Assembly: GCA_014872815.1 (NCBI GenBank)
Contig: WKFK01000015.1
Location: 248,001-312,000, forward strand
Reading direction: 5' to 3'
Source of the DNA: Paracoccaceae bacterium
GTDB taxonomy: Bacteria > Pseudomonadota > Alphaproteobacteria > Rhodobacterales > Rhodobacteraceae
Length of the DNA: 64,000 nt
Under the pieces are notes generated by a model. The model saw only the letters and a list, made by a program, of their open reading frames with translations. It was not told the origin of the DNA and ran no database searches. This document shows positions 53,981-62,616 of the stretch, piece after piece (the first letter of the stretch is position 1; each line of letters begins with the position of its first letter). The position numbers and the translations under genes are program-made.

Positions 53981-55219
53981 ATGAGCGAATTTCGTAAATG
54001 TGCCCGCACTGCCGAAGCCGCCATGCGCAGCGTTTTCCCCGCCACGCCTCTGCAGCTGAATGCCCACCTCTCTGCCCGCTTTGGTGCCGATATCTGGCTC
54101 AAGCGCGAAGACCTCACGCCTGTGCGCTCCTACAAGCTGCGCGGGGCATTTAACGCCATGCGTAAGGTGCGCGCGAACAATCCCGATCAACGCATTTTTG
54201 TCTGTGCCAGCGCGGGCAACCACGCTCAAGGCGTTGCCTATATGTGCAAGCATTTTGACGTACAGGGCGTGATCTTCATGCCAGTCACCACGCCGCAACA
54301 GAAGATTTTCAAGACGCAAGTCTTTGGTGGGGACAACGTCGAAATCCGCCTTGTTGGGGACTATTTTGACGACACACTCGCCGCCGCGCAGGCCTATTGC
54401 GCGGAAGCGGGTGCAGCCTTTCTGTCTCCGTTTGACGACGAGGATGTGATCGAAGGCCAAGCTTCGGTGGCCGTCGAAATCGAAGACCAACTGGGCAAAA
54501 CGCCAGACCATATCATCTTGCCAGTGGGCGGTGGTGGCCTGTCTTCTGGCGTCTTCAGCTACTTCGGCGCTGGGCCGCATTACACTTTGGTGGAACCCGA
54601 GGGCGGCATGAGCCTCGCCGCTGCTCTGGAAGCAGGCACGCCAACCACTTTGGCGCATGTCGACAGTTTTGTTGATGGTGCTGCCGTCGCGCGGATTGGC
54701 GACAAAACCTTTGTCCGTCTGGCGGACATAAGTTCGGAAGACGTGGTGGCCGCGCCGGAAGACCGCATCTGCGCCACTATGCTGGAGATGCTCAATGTCG
54801 AAGGCATTGTGCTGGAACCTGCCGGAGCGTTGGCAGTGGATGCGCTCACCGATGTGGCCGATCAAATCAAAGGCAAAACCGTGGTCTGCGTGACCTCAGG
54901 CGGCAACTTTGATTTTGAACGCTTGCCCGAGGTGAAAGAACGGGCACAGCGCTACTCTGGTGTGAAAAAGTACTTCATCTTGCGCATGCCGCAGCGCCCG
55001 GGTGCCCTGCGTGATTTTCTGGAGACCCTGGGACCTGAAGATGACATCGCGCGTTTTGAGTATCTCAAGAAATCCGCGCGCAATTTTGGCTCGGTTTTGA
55101 TTGGCATTGAGACCCGCGCACCGGAAAATTTCGACGCCTTGTTTGCGCGGATCGAAGCCGCTGGCATGACCTATACCGACATCACCAACGACGAGACCCT
55201 TGGGCAGTTCGTGCTCTAG
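53981..55219 (+). CDS. ilvA: Threonine ammonia-lyase (threonine dehydratase) IlvA
   Basis: A 412-aa PLP enzyme that deaminates threonine to 2-oxobutyrate for isoleucine synthesis. PLP lysine is Lys52 in VRSYKLRGAFNAM; CASAGNHAQGVAY and LPVGGGGLSSG bind the phosphate. The last 80-90 residues (KKYFILRMPQRPGALRDFLETLGPEDDI...) form one ACT-like regulatory domain, as in short biosynthetic forms. Upstream DNA has no ribosome site stronger than GAGGG. Confidence 0.95.
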   Translation: MSEFRKCARTAEAAMRSVFPATPLQLNAHLSARFGADIWLKREDLTPVRSYKLRGAFNAMRKVRANNPDQRIFVCASAGNHAQGVAYMCKHFDVQGVIFMPVTTPQQKIFKTQVFGGDNVEIRLVGDYFDDTLAAAQAYCAEAGAAFLSPFDDEDVIEGQASVAVEIEDQLGKTPDHIILPVGGGGLSSGVFSYFGAGPHYTLVEPEGGMSLAAALEAGTPTTLAHVDSFVDGAAVARIGDKTFVRLADISSEDVVAAPEDRICATMLEMLNVEGIVLEPAGALAVDALTDVADQIKGKTVVCVTSGGNFDFERLPEVKERAQRYSGVKKYFILRMPQRPGALRDFLETLGPEDDIARFEYLKKSARNFGSVLIGIETRAPENFDALFARIEAAGMTYTDITNDETLGQFVL

Positions 55220-55363
55220 GACAACCAACGCGCCCTATGATTTTAACTCAGTGGGAGCGCTACGCGGTTTACCGACCGCATGAGCACGCACCTAAGGTAC
55301 GTCCTGGGCGGCGCGCTAGGGGGCGCTGTTTTTGTGATCTTGGTCGGGTTTCGTGTCGGCGCT

Positions 55364-55687
55364 TCAGGCAGCGGCAAGTTTTTGCGCAAACACGTTTTTA
55401 CTTTCTTCAAACGACGCCAAGATCGCGGGCACGTCTACGGTATCGCCTTTACCGGCCGCGGCAGCCGCTTCGCCAGCTTGGCACAGTTGCGAAAATGTCT
55501 GGAAACCAAGATTGAGTGCGCCACCTTTCAGGAAGTGCAAATCGGCTTCGAGATTGGAAACATCTGGGTTGTCACGCAGTCGAGCGATCACGTCCTCAAC
55601 TTCATCAAGGAAGAGCTCAACCACTTCACCAAAATCTTCTGCGCCGATTTCATCACGCAGCTCATCTACTCGTTCCCAGTCGATCAT
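55364..55687 (-). CDS. Histidine phosphotransfer (Hpt) domain protein
   Basis: A 107-aa single-domain Hpt. The phosphorylatable His51 sits in LEADLHFLKGGALNLGF, the canonical HxxKGxxxxxG context. It lies divergently next to a REC-PP2C gene, so the two probably form one phosphorelay branch. Start ATG 55687 (MIDWERVDEL) has GAGGA 8 bases upstream; longer frames from 55708 or 55738 are less likely. The partner kinase is not visible. Confidence 0.88.
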   Translation of the reverse strand: MIDWERVDELRDEIGAEDFGEVVELFLDEVEDVIARLRDNPDVSNLEADLHFLKGGALNLGFQTFSQLCQAGEAAAAAGKGDTVDVPAILASFEESKNVFAQKLAAA

Positions 55688-55852
55688 GGGCATTTCCTCA
55701 TCAGTCACCCCTTGAAACTGCCACAAAAGTGTTAACAAATCCTACACGATAAAATTTGAACTATCTCATTTTTACTTTTGACGGCATGTTAAGTAGCAAG
55801 ACAATAATTGTGTTACACAAGAAGTCAAAATTTGCGCAAGGGCCCGGGAAGT

Positions 55853-57124
55853 TTGTCGACCACTCCTGTTCAATCTGCTGAAAACAATGATGCGCCAAGT
55901 GTTGGTGTCATCAAGCGTGTCCTGCTGGTGGATGACAGCCGGGTGCAACGGCGCATTTTGAGTCTGTCCCTCAAACGTGATGGCTATGACGTTATCGAGG
56001 CTGCCTCCGGCCAGGAAGCTCTCGACATTTGCCGGGAAGATCCGCCTGATCTGATCCTGTCTGACTGGATGATGCCGGGCATGTCCGGTCTGGAGTTTTG
56101 CAGAGCCTTCCGTGAACTCAGCACAGAGAACTACGGCTACTTCATTTTGCTCACATCTAAGAGTGAAAAAACCGAGGTGGCTCAGGGCTTTGACGCCGGT
56201 GCAGATGATTTTCTGACCAAGCCGGTGAACGGGTATGAACTGCGGGCGCGGATTTCTGCGGCGGAGCGTATCCTGCGTATGGAGCGTGAGCTTACCGACA
56301 AAAACAAGGTGATCTCCGAAACGCTGGACGAGCTGCAGCGCCTGTATGACTCGCTGGACAATGACCTGCTCGCCGCAAAGAAGCTGCAGCAATCGCTTGT
56401 GCCCGAACGGTTCAAGGATTTTGATCGCGGCGCGGTTTCGCTTCTGTTGCAATCCTCCGGCCACGTGGGTGGTGATTTGGTCGGCCATTATAAGATCAGC
56501 GACACACGAATCGGTTTGTATGCTATCGATGTGTCGGGCCATGGAATCAGCTCTGCGTTGATCACGGCGCGTCTCGCTGGCTACCTATCGGCGACTTCAC
56601 CGGAGCACAATGTGGCGATGCAAGTGTTGCCGGATGGCAGCACAACGCACCTGCCGCCCGCCGAAGTTGTTGCCCGTCTTAACGAAATCATCCTCGACGA
56701 GATGGAGACCGAGCATTACTTCACCATGCTGCTCGCGGATGTCGATCTTGCCACAGGGCACGTTATCCTGGCGCAGGCCGGTCATCCACATCCCGTGATC
56801 CAGCGCGCGGATGGCTCGATTGAGCAAGAAGGCCCCGGTGGTCTGCCGGTTGGCCTGATCCCTGGCGCGGAGTTTTCGCAGTTTAGCATTGACCTCAACA
56901 AAGGCGACCGCCTGTTCTTGTTGTCGGACGGCGTGACCGAATGTCCGGACACCGGCAATGGTCTCTTGGGGGAGGAAGGCCTGGAAGCGCTGATGGTTGA
57001 TCTGGCCGGTCACGATCTTGAGGACACGCTGCAAGCCATGGTCTGGAAGCTCGACGAGTTCTCCGGCGGCAAAGGTTTCCCCGATGATGTGTCAGGTATC
57101 CTGTTGGAATATCGCGGCGACTGA
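55853..57124 (+). CDS. Response regulator with PP2C-type phosphatase output
   Basis: About 423 aa. A receiver domain (RVLLVDDSRVQRRILSLSL, phospho-Asp near residue 71 in LILSDWMMPGMSG, and KPVNGYELRARI) is joined by a coiled coil (about 140-185) to a PP2C/SpoIIE phosphatase (GGDLVGHYKISDTRIGLYAIDVSGHG, LLSDGVTECPD, DDVSGILLEY). This is the RsbU-like architecture that controls anti-sigma factor antagonists. The start is uncertain: TTG 55853 fits best, a TTG at 55808 is alternative. It is divergent from an Hpt gene. Confidence 0.88.
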   Translation: MSTTPVQSAENNDAPSVGVIKRVLLVDDSRVQRRILSLSLKRDGYDVIEAASGQEALDICREDPPDLILSDWMMPGMSGLEFCRAFRELSTENYGYFILLTSKSEKTEVAQGFDAGADDFLTKPVNGYELRARISAAERILRMERELTDKNKVISETLDELQRLYDSLDNDLLAAKKLQQSLVPERFKDFDRGAVSLLLQSSGHVGGDLVGHYKISDTRIGLYAIDVSGHGISSALITARLAGYLSATSPEHNVAMQVLPDGSTTHLPPAEVVARLNEIILDEMETEHYFTMLLADVDLATGHVILAQAGHPHPVIQRADGSIEQEGPGGLPVGLIPGAEFSQFSIDLNKGDRLFLLSDGVTECPDTGNGLLGEEGLEALMVDLAGHDLEDTLQAMVWKLDEFSGGKGFPDDVSGILLEYRGD

Positions 57125-57131
57125 CCCAATT

Positions 57132-57569
57132 TTAGCGCAGAAACTTCGCCGCAAAATGCTGGTCCCCGGCATTGCCCAATTGCGGCACGGCGTCTGCAAT
57201 GGTCATCCACACAGCTTCATGTCCTGGCTCACTGGGCGGGCCAATCCGCAAGGTGGGTGTTGCGACATAGATGGTACAGAGCTTCTCGGCCCAGAGGTCG
57301 TATTCCGGCATAAAGGTAAATCGCCGAAACGCGCCCAACCGCCGTGGTTTGGAAATGCGATAGCCGGTCTCTTCAAACACTTCCCGCACCAAGGCCACCA
57401 CCGGACTTTCTCCCGGATCAATGCCCCCACCGGGTAACTGAAACTCTGGCATCGGCTCCGCCTGATGGGTCAGCAACATCTGCTCCCCTTTGAGCAGAAC
57501 TGCATAGGCCCCAGGGCGCAATTTATAGGTCACATCCCTGCGCGGCGGTGTCCCGAAACGTGGTATCAT
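57132..57569 (-). CDS. Nudix hydrolase
   Basis: A 145-aa Nudix protein. The Nudix box GGGIDPGESPVVALVREVFEETGY has the catalytic REVFEE core. It contains LRPGAYAVLL and a tail with LWAEKLCTIYVATP. Likely hydrolyses a nucleoside diphosphate derivative; the substrate is not decided. Convergent with the PP2C gene (7 bases apart) and divergent from hslO. Confidence 0.9.
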   Translation of the reverse strand: MIPRFGTPPRRDVTYKLRPGAYAVLLKGEQMLLTHQAEPMPEFQLPGGGIDPGESPVVALVREVFEETGYRISKPRRLGAFRRFTFMPEYDLWAEKLCTIYVATPTLRIGPPSEPGHEAVWMTIADAVPQLGNAGDQHFAAKFLR

Positions 57570-57647
57570 GCGTGAAACCCCTTTTTATCGCCCTTGCTGG
57601 CCCTATATGGTCGCGGTATGGCAAGGGAAGGCCGATAAGGAAACCCC

Positions 57648-58664
57648 ATGAAAGCTGCAAGCACAATTGCCTGGGACGACACAGTGCTGCCGTTCCAGTT
57701 GGACAACTCTGATATTCGCGGGCGCGTGGCCCGCCTCGATGGCGTGCTCTCTGGCGTCCTCAAACAGCATGCCTATCCGGAAAAGGTAGAGGCACTGGTG
57801 GCCGAGATGGCCCTGCTGACCGCATTGATCGGTCAAACCATCAGCCTGCGCTGGAAGCTGTCGCTGCAGGTGCAGACCAACGGTCCGGTGCGCATGATCG
57901 CCACCGATTACTACGCGCCGCAAAACGAAGGCGAAGTGGCCCGCATCCGCGCCTATGCCAGCTTTGACGAGGAGCGCCTGACCGATGGCACCCCGTTTGA
58001 TCAGCTGGGCAACGGCTACTTTGCGGTTCTGATCGACCAGGGTGACGGCATGAAACCCTATCAAGGCATCTCCGGTCTGGTGGGCGGCTCGCTTCAGGCG
58101 TCTGCCGAGGCGTACTTTGCCCAGTCAGAACAGCTGGCGACACGCTTCTCGCTGAAGTTTGGCAAATCTACCGAGCCTGAAGTGGGCGAACACTGGCGAG
58201 CCGGCGGCATCATGCTGCAGCATATGCCCAAGGCCAGCCCCGAAGTCTCCGGCGAAGGCGGCAGCGGCGAAAGCGGTTTTTTGCTGGCCAAAGATGTGGT
58301 CAATGAGGAAGACGCCGAAAACTGGAACCGCGCCAACATTCTGTTGGATTCGGTGGAAGATCTGGAAATGATCGGTCCCTCTGTGCCACCCACTGACCTC
58401 TTGGTGCGTTTGTTCCATGAGGAAGCGCCGCGGGTCTATGATGCGCAGTCGGTCAAGTTTGGCTGCACCTGTTCGGAAGAGCGCGTGCGCCAGTCGTTGT
58501 CGATCTATTCTGCGCGGGACATCGAAAAGATGACCACGCCAGAAGGTCGTGTGACAGCTGATTGTCAGTTTTGTGGCGCGCATTACGATCTGGATCCGAC
58601 CACCGTGGGCATGCCGCCCAAGGATCGCTCCAAGGATGGCAGCGCTGATGCCGCAGGCGCCTGA
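57648..58664 (+). CDS. hslO: Redox-regulated chaperone Hsp33
   Basis: A 338-aa holdase chaperone activated by disulfide formation under oxidative heat stress. The N-terminal fold starts with TVLPFQLDNSDIRGRVARL; the C-terminal zinc switch has CTC (FGCTCSEERV) and CQFC (DCQFCGAHYDLD), so all four cysteines are intact. The 3' end overlaps the next Nudix gene by 17 bases. Start has AAGG upstream. Confidence 0.95.
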   Translation: MKAASTIAWDDTVLPFQLDNSDIRGRVARLDGVLSGVLKQHAYPEKVEALVAEMALLTALIGQTISLRWKLSLQVQTNGPVRMIATDYYAPQNEGEVARIRAYASFDEERLTDGTPFDQLGNGYFAVLIDQGDGMKPYQGISGLVGGSLQASAEAYFAQSEQLATRFSLKFGKSTEPEVGEHWRAGGIMLQHMPKASPEVSGEGGSGESGFLLAKDVVNEEDAENWNRANILLDSVEDLEMIGPSVPPTDLLVRLFHEEAPRVYDAQSVKFGCTCSEERVRQSLSIYSARDIEKMTTPEGRVTADCQFCGAHYDLDPTTVGMPPKDRSKDGSADAAGA

Positions 58665-59256
58665 TCCGCTCAAAAACATCAAGGCCGCGCTGTCTCGGGA
58701 CAGCGCGGCCTCTTCTGATTTTGATCTCAACCCCGATGTGGTCTTGCCCAAAGGCCGCAAACTGCGCCCTGCGGGTGTGCTAGTGCCAATCGAGATCAAA
58801 CAAGACATCCCGCATGTCATTCTGACCAAACGCGCCAGCCATCTGAAACACCATCCAGGGCAGATTTCCTTCCCCGGGGGCAAGCAGGATGACGGCGACG
58901 CAGATGTGATCGCCGCCGCCTTGCGCGAAGCACGCGAAGAGATTGGGTTGCCTTCCAACAATGTCGATGTACTTGGCACCTTGCCCACACATGAGACCGT
59001 CACCAGCTTCATGATCACACCGGTTTTGGGCCATGTTAGAGACGCTTTTGACGTGATCCCGGAGCCCGGAGAGGTCGAAGAAGTCTTCTCTGTGCCGCTG
59101 GCCCATGTGACCGACCCGGCGCTCTTCTCGATCCAATCCCGCCGCTGGCAAGGCCAACGCCGCCACTATTTCACCGTGCCCTTTGGCCCGTATTACATCT
59201 GGGGCGCCACCGCTCGTATTCTTCGTGGTCTGGCAGAGCGGGTGTCGGGCACATGA
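58648..59256 (+). CDS. CoA pyrophosphatase (Nudix, NudL-like)
   Basis: A 202-aa Nudix hydrolase of the CoA pyrophosphatase group. ILTKRASHLKHHPGQISFPGGK matches the NudL motif (upstream of the box), and the box itself is GGKQDDGDADVIAAALREAREEIGL. Likely splits CoA or its derivatives. Start ATG 58648 is 9 bases after AAGGATGG and overlaps hslO; ATG 58636 is also possible. Overlaps cca by 4 bases, forming hslO-nudL-cca. Confidence 0.9.
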   Translation: MPQAPDPLKNIKAALSRDSAASSDFDLNPDVVLPKGRKLRPAGVLVPIEIKQDIPHVILTKRASHLKHHPGQISFPGGKQDDGDADVIAAALREAREEIGLPSNNVDVLGTLPTHETVTSFMITPVLGHVRDAFDVIPEPGEVEEVFSVPLAHVTDPALFSIQSRRWQGQRRHYFTVPFGPYYIWGATARILRGLAERVSGT

Positions 59257-60410
59257 AGATATCCGGAGAGTGGCTCACGGCTGCGCCAACACAGGCAGTT
59301 TGCGCCATGTTAGAGACACATGGACACCAAGCCTTGCTGGTGGGGGGCTGCGTGCGCAACGCGCTTTTGAGCGCGCCTGTGAATGACATCGACATCTCCA
59401 CTGATGCCCGCCCAGAGCGGGTGATGGAACTCGCCAAAGAGGCGGGGCTCAACGCGATCCCAACCGGCATCGACCACGGCACCATCACCGTGGTGGCTGA
59501 AGGTATCCCGCACGAGATCACCACTTTCAGGCATGATGTGGAAACTGATGGTCGCCGCGCCGTTGTTGTCTTTTCTGACAATGTCGAAGACGACGCGCGC
59601 CGCCGCGACTTCACTATGAACGCGCTTTATGCCCGATCTGATGGCACCGTGGTGGACCCTTTGGGTGGCATAGAAGATCTCAAAGCCCGTCGCCTGCGCT
59701 TCATCGACAACGCTGAAGACCGCATTCGCGAAGACTATCTGCGTATCCTGCGGTACTTCCGCTTTCACGCCTACTACGGCGACCCCGCCGAAGGCATGGA
59801 CCCCGAGGCGCTCGCGGCCATCGCGGCCAACATTGACGGCTTGTCCTCCCTGTCCCGTGAACGGGTCGGCAGCGAGACCGTAAAACTGATGGGCGCCCCT
59901 GATCCGGCCCCATCTGTGGCGGCCATGCGTCAGACCGGTGCATTGACTGCCATTCTCCCGGGCACGGACGACCGCGCTTTGGCGCCATTGGTACATTTGG
60001 AAGAGGTGCACGCGGTGGCCATCGATCCAATTCGCCGTCTGACGGTTTTGGGGGGCGGCAATATTGCCGAGGCACTTCGACTGTCCAAAAAGGCGGCCCG
60101 CCATCGTGACGTGCTGCGCAACGGGCTTGAGTCGTCCGAATCCCCCGGCGCGCTGGGCTATCACCACGGTCTTGAGGCGGCGACGTCGATTTTGCTCTTG
60201 CGGGCGGCTGTTTTTGAAATGCCGTTAATGCCAGATAATATGGCCGCCGCGCAAAAAGGTGCGGAGGCGCAGTTTCCGATCCGCCCAACGGACCTGATCG
60301 AGCGCTTTCAGGGCGCAGCGCTGGGCCGCGCGCTCAAAGAGCTCGAATCACGTTGGATCGCGTCTGGTTTCGCACTGACGAAACCTGAACTTCTCGACGA
60401 GCTGCCCTGA
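59253..60410 (+). CDS. cca: CCA tRNA nucleotidyltransferase
   Basis: A 385-aa class II nucleotidyltransferase that adds or repairs the tRNA 3' CCA end. The N-terminal LVGGCVRNALL, catalytic Asp pair in NDIDISTDARPERV, RRDFTMNALYA and the tRNA-binding EDYLRILRYFRFHAYYG are all present. The C-terminal part (from about 250) is the helical tail with less conservation. No HD domain is seen. Overlaps the CoA pyrophosphatase gene by 4 bases. Confidence 0.95.
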   Translation: MKISGEWLTAAPTQAVCAMLETHGHQALLVGGCVRNALLSAPVNDIDISTDARPERVMELAKEAGLNAIPTGIDHGTITVVAEGIPHEITTFRHDVETDGRRAVVVFSDNVEDDARRRDFTMNALYARSDGTVVDPLGGIEDLKARRLRFIDNAEDRIREDYLRILRYFRFHAYYGDPAEGMDPEALAAIAANIDGLSSLSRERVGSETVKLMGAPDPAPSVAAMRQTGALTAILPGTDDRALAPLVHLEEVHAVAIDPIRRLTVLGGGNIAEALRLSKKAARHRDVLRNGLESSESPGALGYHHGLEAATSILLLRAAVFEMPLMPDNMAAAQKGAEAQFPIRPTDLIERFQGAALGRALKELESRWIASGFALTKPELLDELP

Positions 60411-60434
60411 CACAATCCCAGAACTCCAGCCCGA

Positions 60435-60461
60435 GTGTTGCGTTGCCAAAATGCGCAACAC
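60435..60461. repeat. Perfect 8-bp inverted repeat downstream of cca
   Basis: GTGTTGCG (60435-60442) pairs with CGCAACAC (60454-60461) around 11 bases. No T run follows, so it is either a Rho-assisted end of cca mRNA or an operator for the exporter. Confidence 0.6.
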
Positions 60462-60511
60462 CTTGCGCACGCTGTGTTTACCTGCTCCGTGGACACAAAC
60501 CCGCACCTCCG

Positions 60512-60544
60512 CGATACAGACGTTATACCGACACGATACCGACG
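60512..60544 (+). repeat. 11-bp tandem repeat, three units, copy B
   Basis: CGATACAGACG, TTATACCGACA and CGATACCGACG in direct tandem (60512-60522, 60523-60533, 60534-60544). Unit 1 is identical to unit 1 of the array at 45224-45256. Both arrays lie in intergenic DNA upstream of a rightward gene; here the gene starts 192 bases further on. Confidence 0.8.
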
Positions 60545-60736
60545 TGCCAAAGGTCAGGTAAATCTTAGGTTGACGCAACCGCAACACTGCGCCAGCATGC
60601 CGACAGCTCAAACATGAGAGGGAGTGCATGATGTATCGCGGGATCTGGTTTTCATAAGCCAATCTGACCGCTGTGGCGGCCAGAGATGGCAAGTCACTTC
60701 ATTTTGCACAATCCACTGTTTTTTCAGGACATTCTC

Positions 60737-62578
60737 ATGTTCAAGTTCTTCGAGACCCTTGTTGACCCTTATTGCGACTACGACGAAGTAGATACGCCTC
60801 CCACCAAGCTGTGGCCCTTCATGCGCGACTACGCGCAGCCGTTCCGCAAAGTCTTTGTTTTTGCTACAATAATGTCGATCATCGTGGCTGCGGTAGAGAT
60901 CGGTCTGATCGCCTATATGGGCCGGATTGTAGACCTGCTGAGTGGTGATCCGACCCAGGTCTGGGCCAACCACGGCACCGAGTTCATCCTGGTTATCCTC
61001 TTCGTGCTTGTCTTGCGTCCCGCGCTTCAGGCCTTTGACGTGCTGTTGCTCAACAACACGGTGCTGCCAAACTTCGGCACCCTGATCCGCTGGCGCGCCC
61101 ATAAACATGTTTTGCGTCAATCGGTTGGCTGGTTTGAGAACGACTTCGCGGGCCGCATTGCCAACCGGATCATGCAGACGCCCCCGGCGGCTGGCGAAGC
61201 TGTGTTTCAGGTGTTTGACGCCATCACATTCTCCATCGCCTATGTGGTTGGTGCGGCGATCCTTTTAGCCGATGCCGACCCGCGTTTGGTGCTGCCGATG
61301 CTGGGCTGGTTGGTGCTCTATGGTTTCTTGGTAAAATGGACCGTGAAGCGGGTTGGTCCCGCCTCACAAAAAGCTTCTGACGCTCGGTCCAAAGTCACAG
61401 GCCGTGTGGTGGATTCCTATACAAACATCCACTCCGTGAAACTCTTTGCGCACAACAAGCGCGAGCTGGATTATGCCAAAGAAGCCATTGAATACTCACG
61501 CGAAACCTTCCAGGCGGAGATGCGCATCTTCACTCTGATGGATGTGATGTTGGTCATGTTGAATGGCTTGCTGATTGTGAGCGTGGTGGGCTGGGCCATC
61601 TGGCTCTGGATGCAGGGCTTGGCCAGCGTCGGCGTGGTCGCCGCCGCCACCGCTTTGAGCCTGCGTCTGAACGCGATGACCGGTTGGATCATGTGGGCGT
61701 TGACGTCTTTCTTCCGTCAGCTAGGTGTCGTGGCCGAAGGCATGGAAACCATCGCCCAAGCGATTGATTTGGTTGATGATCCAAGCGCCCAACCGCTTGA
61801 TTTTGCCGACGGTAAGATCGAGCTGCAGCAGCTCACACACCACTACGGGCGTGACAGCGGTGGGTTGGACAACATCTCGCTCACCATTGCGCCAGGTGAA
61901 AAGGTGGGTCTGATAGGTCGCTCCGGTGCAGGTAAGTCCACTTTGGTGAAGCTGCTTTTGCGGTTCTATGACGCTGAAAAGGGACAAATTCTGATTGATG
62001 GTCAGGATATTGCCTCGGTCACGCAGAATAGCCTGCGCGACAAAATCGGTATGGTGCAACAGGACAGTTCGCTGCTGCATCGGTCTGTTCGCGATAACTT
62101 GCTATACGGTCGTCCAGACGCCTCAGAAGTGGAGATGATCGCGGCGGCACAGAAAGCAGAAGCGCATGACTTCATTCTGGACCTTGAGGATCCGCAAGGG
62201 CGCACCGGCTATGATGCACATGTTGGCGAGCGCGGCGTAAAATTGTCGGGTGGTCAGCGGCAGCGCATCACTCTGGCGCGTGTGATCCTGAAAGATGCGC
62301 CGATTCTGTTGCTGGATGAGGCCACCAGTGCCTTGGACAGCGAGGTTGAGGCTGCGATTCAACGTACGCTTTACGGCATGATGGCAGGTAAAACCGTGAT
62401 CGCCATTGCGCACCGCCTGTCCACGATTGCGGAAATGGACCGCATTCTGGTGCTGGATCAGGGCCGTATCGTGGAGCAGGGTAGCCATGCCGAACTGCTT
62501 GCGCGGAATGGTCTTTACGCTGGCTTCTGGGCGCGTCAGTCCGGCGGCTTCCTGAACGCGGATGAAGCTGCGGAGTAA
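60737..62578 (+). CDS. ABC transporter, fused permease and ATPase (exporter)
   Basis: A 613-aa half-transporter of the multidrug/lipid exporter type. Six membrane segments span about residues 35-330. The ATPase has Walker A GLIGRSGAGKST, Q-loop MVQQDSSLL, signature LSGGQRQRITLARVILKDAP, Walker B ILLLDEATSAL and the H-loop AIAHRLSTIAEMD. It should act as a homodimer or pair with another half-transporter elsewhere. ATG 60737 with AGGA 7 bases upstream is chosen over 60686. Substrate unknown. Confidence 0.92.
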   Translation: MFKFFETLVDPYCDYDEVDTPPTKLWPFMRDYAQPFRKVFVFATIMSIIVAAVEIGLIAYMGRIVDLLSGDPTQVWANHGTEFILVILFVLVLRPALQAFDVLLLNNTVLPNFGTLIRWRAHKHVLRQSVGWFENDFAGRIANRIMQTPPAAGEAVFQVFDAITFSIAYVVGAAILLADADPRLVLPMLGWLVLYGFLVKWTVKRVGPASQKASDARSKVTGRVVDSYTNIHSVKLFAHNKRELDYAKEAIEYSRETFQAEMRIFTLMDVMLVMLNGLLIVSVVGWAIWLWMQGLASVGVVAAATALSLRLNAMTGWIMWALTSFFRQLGVVAEGMETIAQAIDLVDDPSAQPLDFADGKIELQQLTHHYGRDSGGLDNISLTIAPGEKVGLIGRSGAGKSTLVKLLLRFYDAEKGQILIDGQDIASVTQNSLRDKIGMVQQDSSLLHRSVRDNLLYGRPDASEVEMIAAAQKAEAHDFILDLEDPQGRTGYDAHVGERGVKLSGGQRQRITLARVILKDAPILLLDEATSALDSEVEAAIQRTLYGMMAGKTVIAIAHRLSTIAEMDRILVLDQGRIVEQGSHAELLARNGLYAGFWARQSGGFLNADEAAE

Positions 62579-62591
62579 CGTTTGACCTTGC

Positions 62592-62616
62592 GCCCGTCCC
62601 CCTCTAAGGGACGGGC
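62592..62616 (+). promoter_or_regulatory. Perfect hairpin sequestering the ribosome site of the next gene
   Basis: GCCCGTCCC (62592-62600) pairs with GGGACGGGC (62608-62616) around a 7-base loop, and the start codon follows at 62617. The only Shine-Dalgarno sequence (AAGGGA) spans the loop end and the 3' arm. There is no T run, so it is not a typical terminator. Confidence 0.75.

Larger units (their letters stand above)
60411..60736. other. Intergenic region between cca and the ABC exporter gene
   Basis: 326 bases without a gene. It contains an 8-bp inverted repeat (60435-60461), the 11-bp tandem repeat array copy B (60512-60544), and an AGGA ribosome site for the exporter (60727-60730). The small in-frame extension from 60686 is not supported. 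Between 60545 and 60725 I see nothing further. Confidence 0.7.

Noticed and set aside
53894-54865. 323-codon open frame on the minus strand
   Set aside because: Antisense to ilvA, which has all catalytic motifs.
55231-55310. tRNA-like pattern after ilvA: CGCCC/GGGCG ends and a D-arm-like ACTCAGTGGGAGCGC
   Set aside because: The acceptor stem pairs for only five bases, the anticodon loop would not be 7 bases, and no T-arm (GGTTCGA-like) is present.
55280-55735. 151-codon open frame on the plus strand beginning MSTHLRYVLGGALGG
   Set aside because: Most of it is antisense to the Hpt gene, whose protein has a clear conserved phospho-His motif; no ribosome site precedes it.
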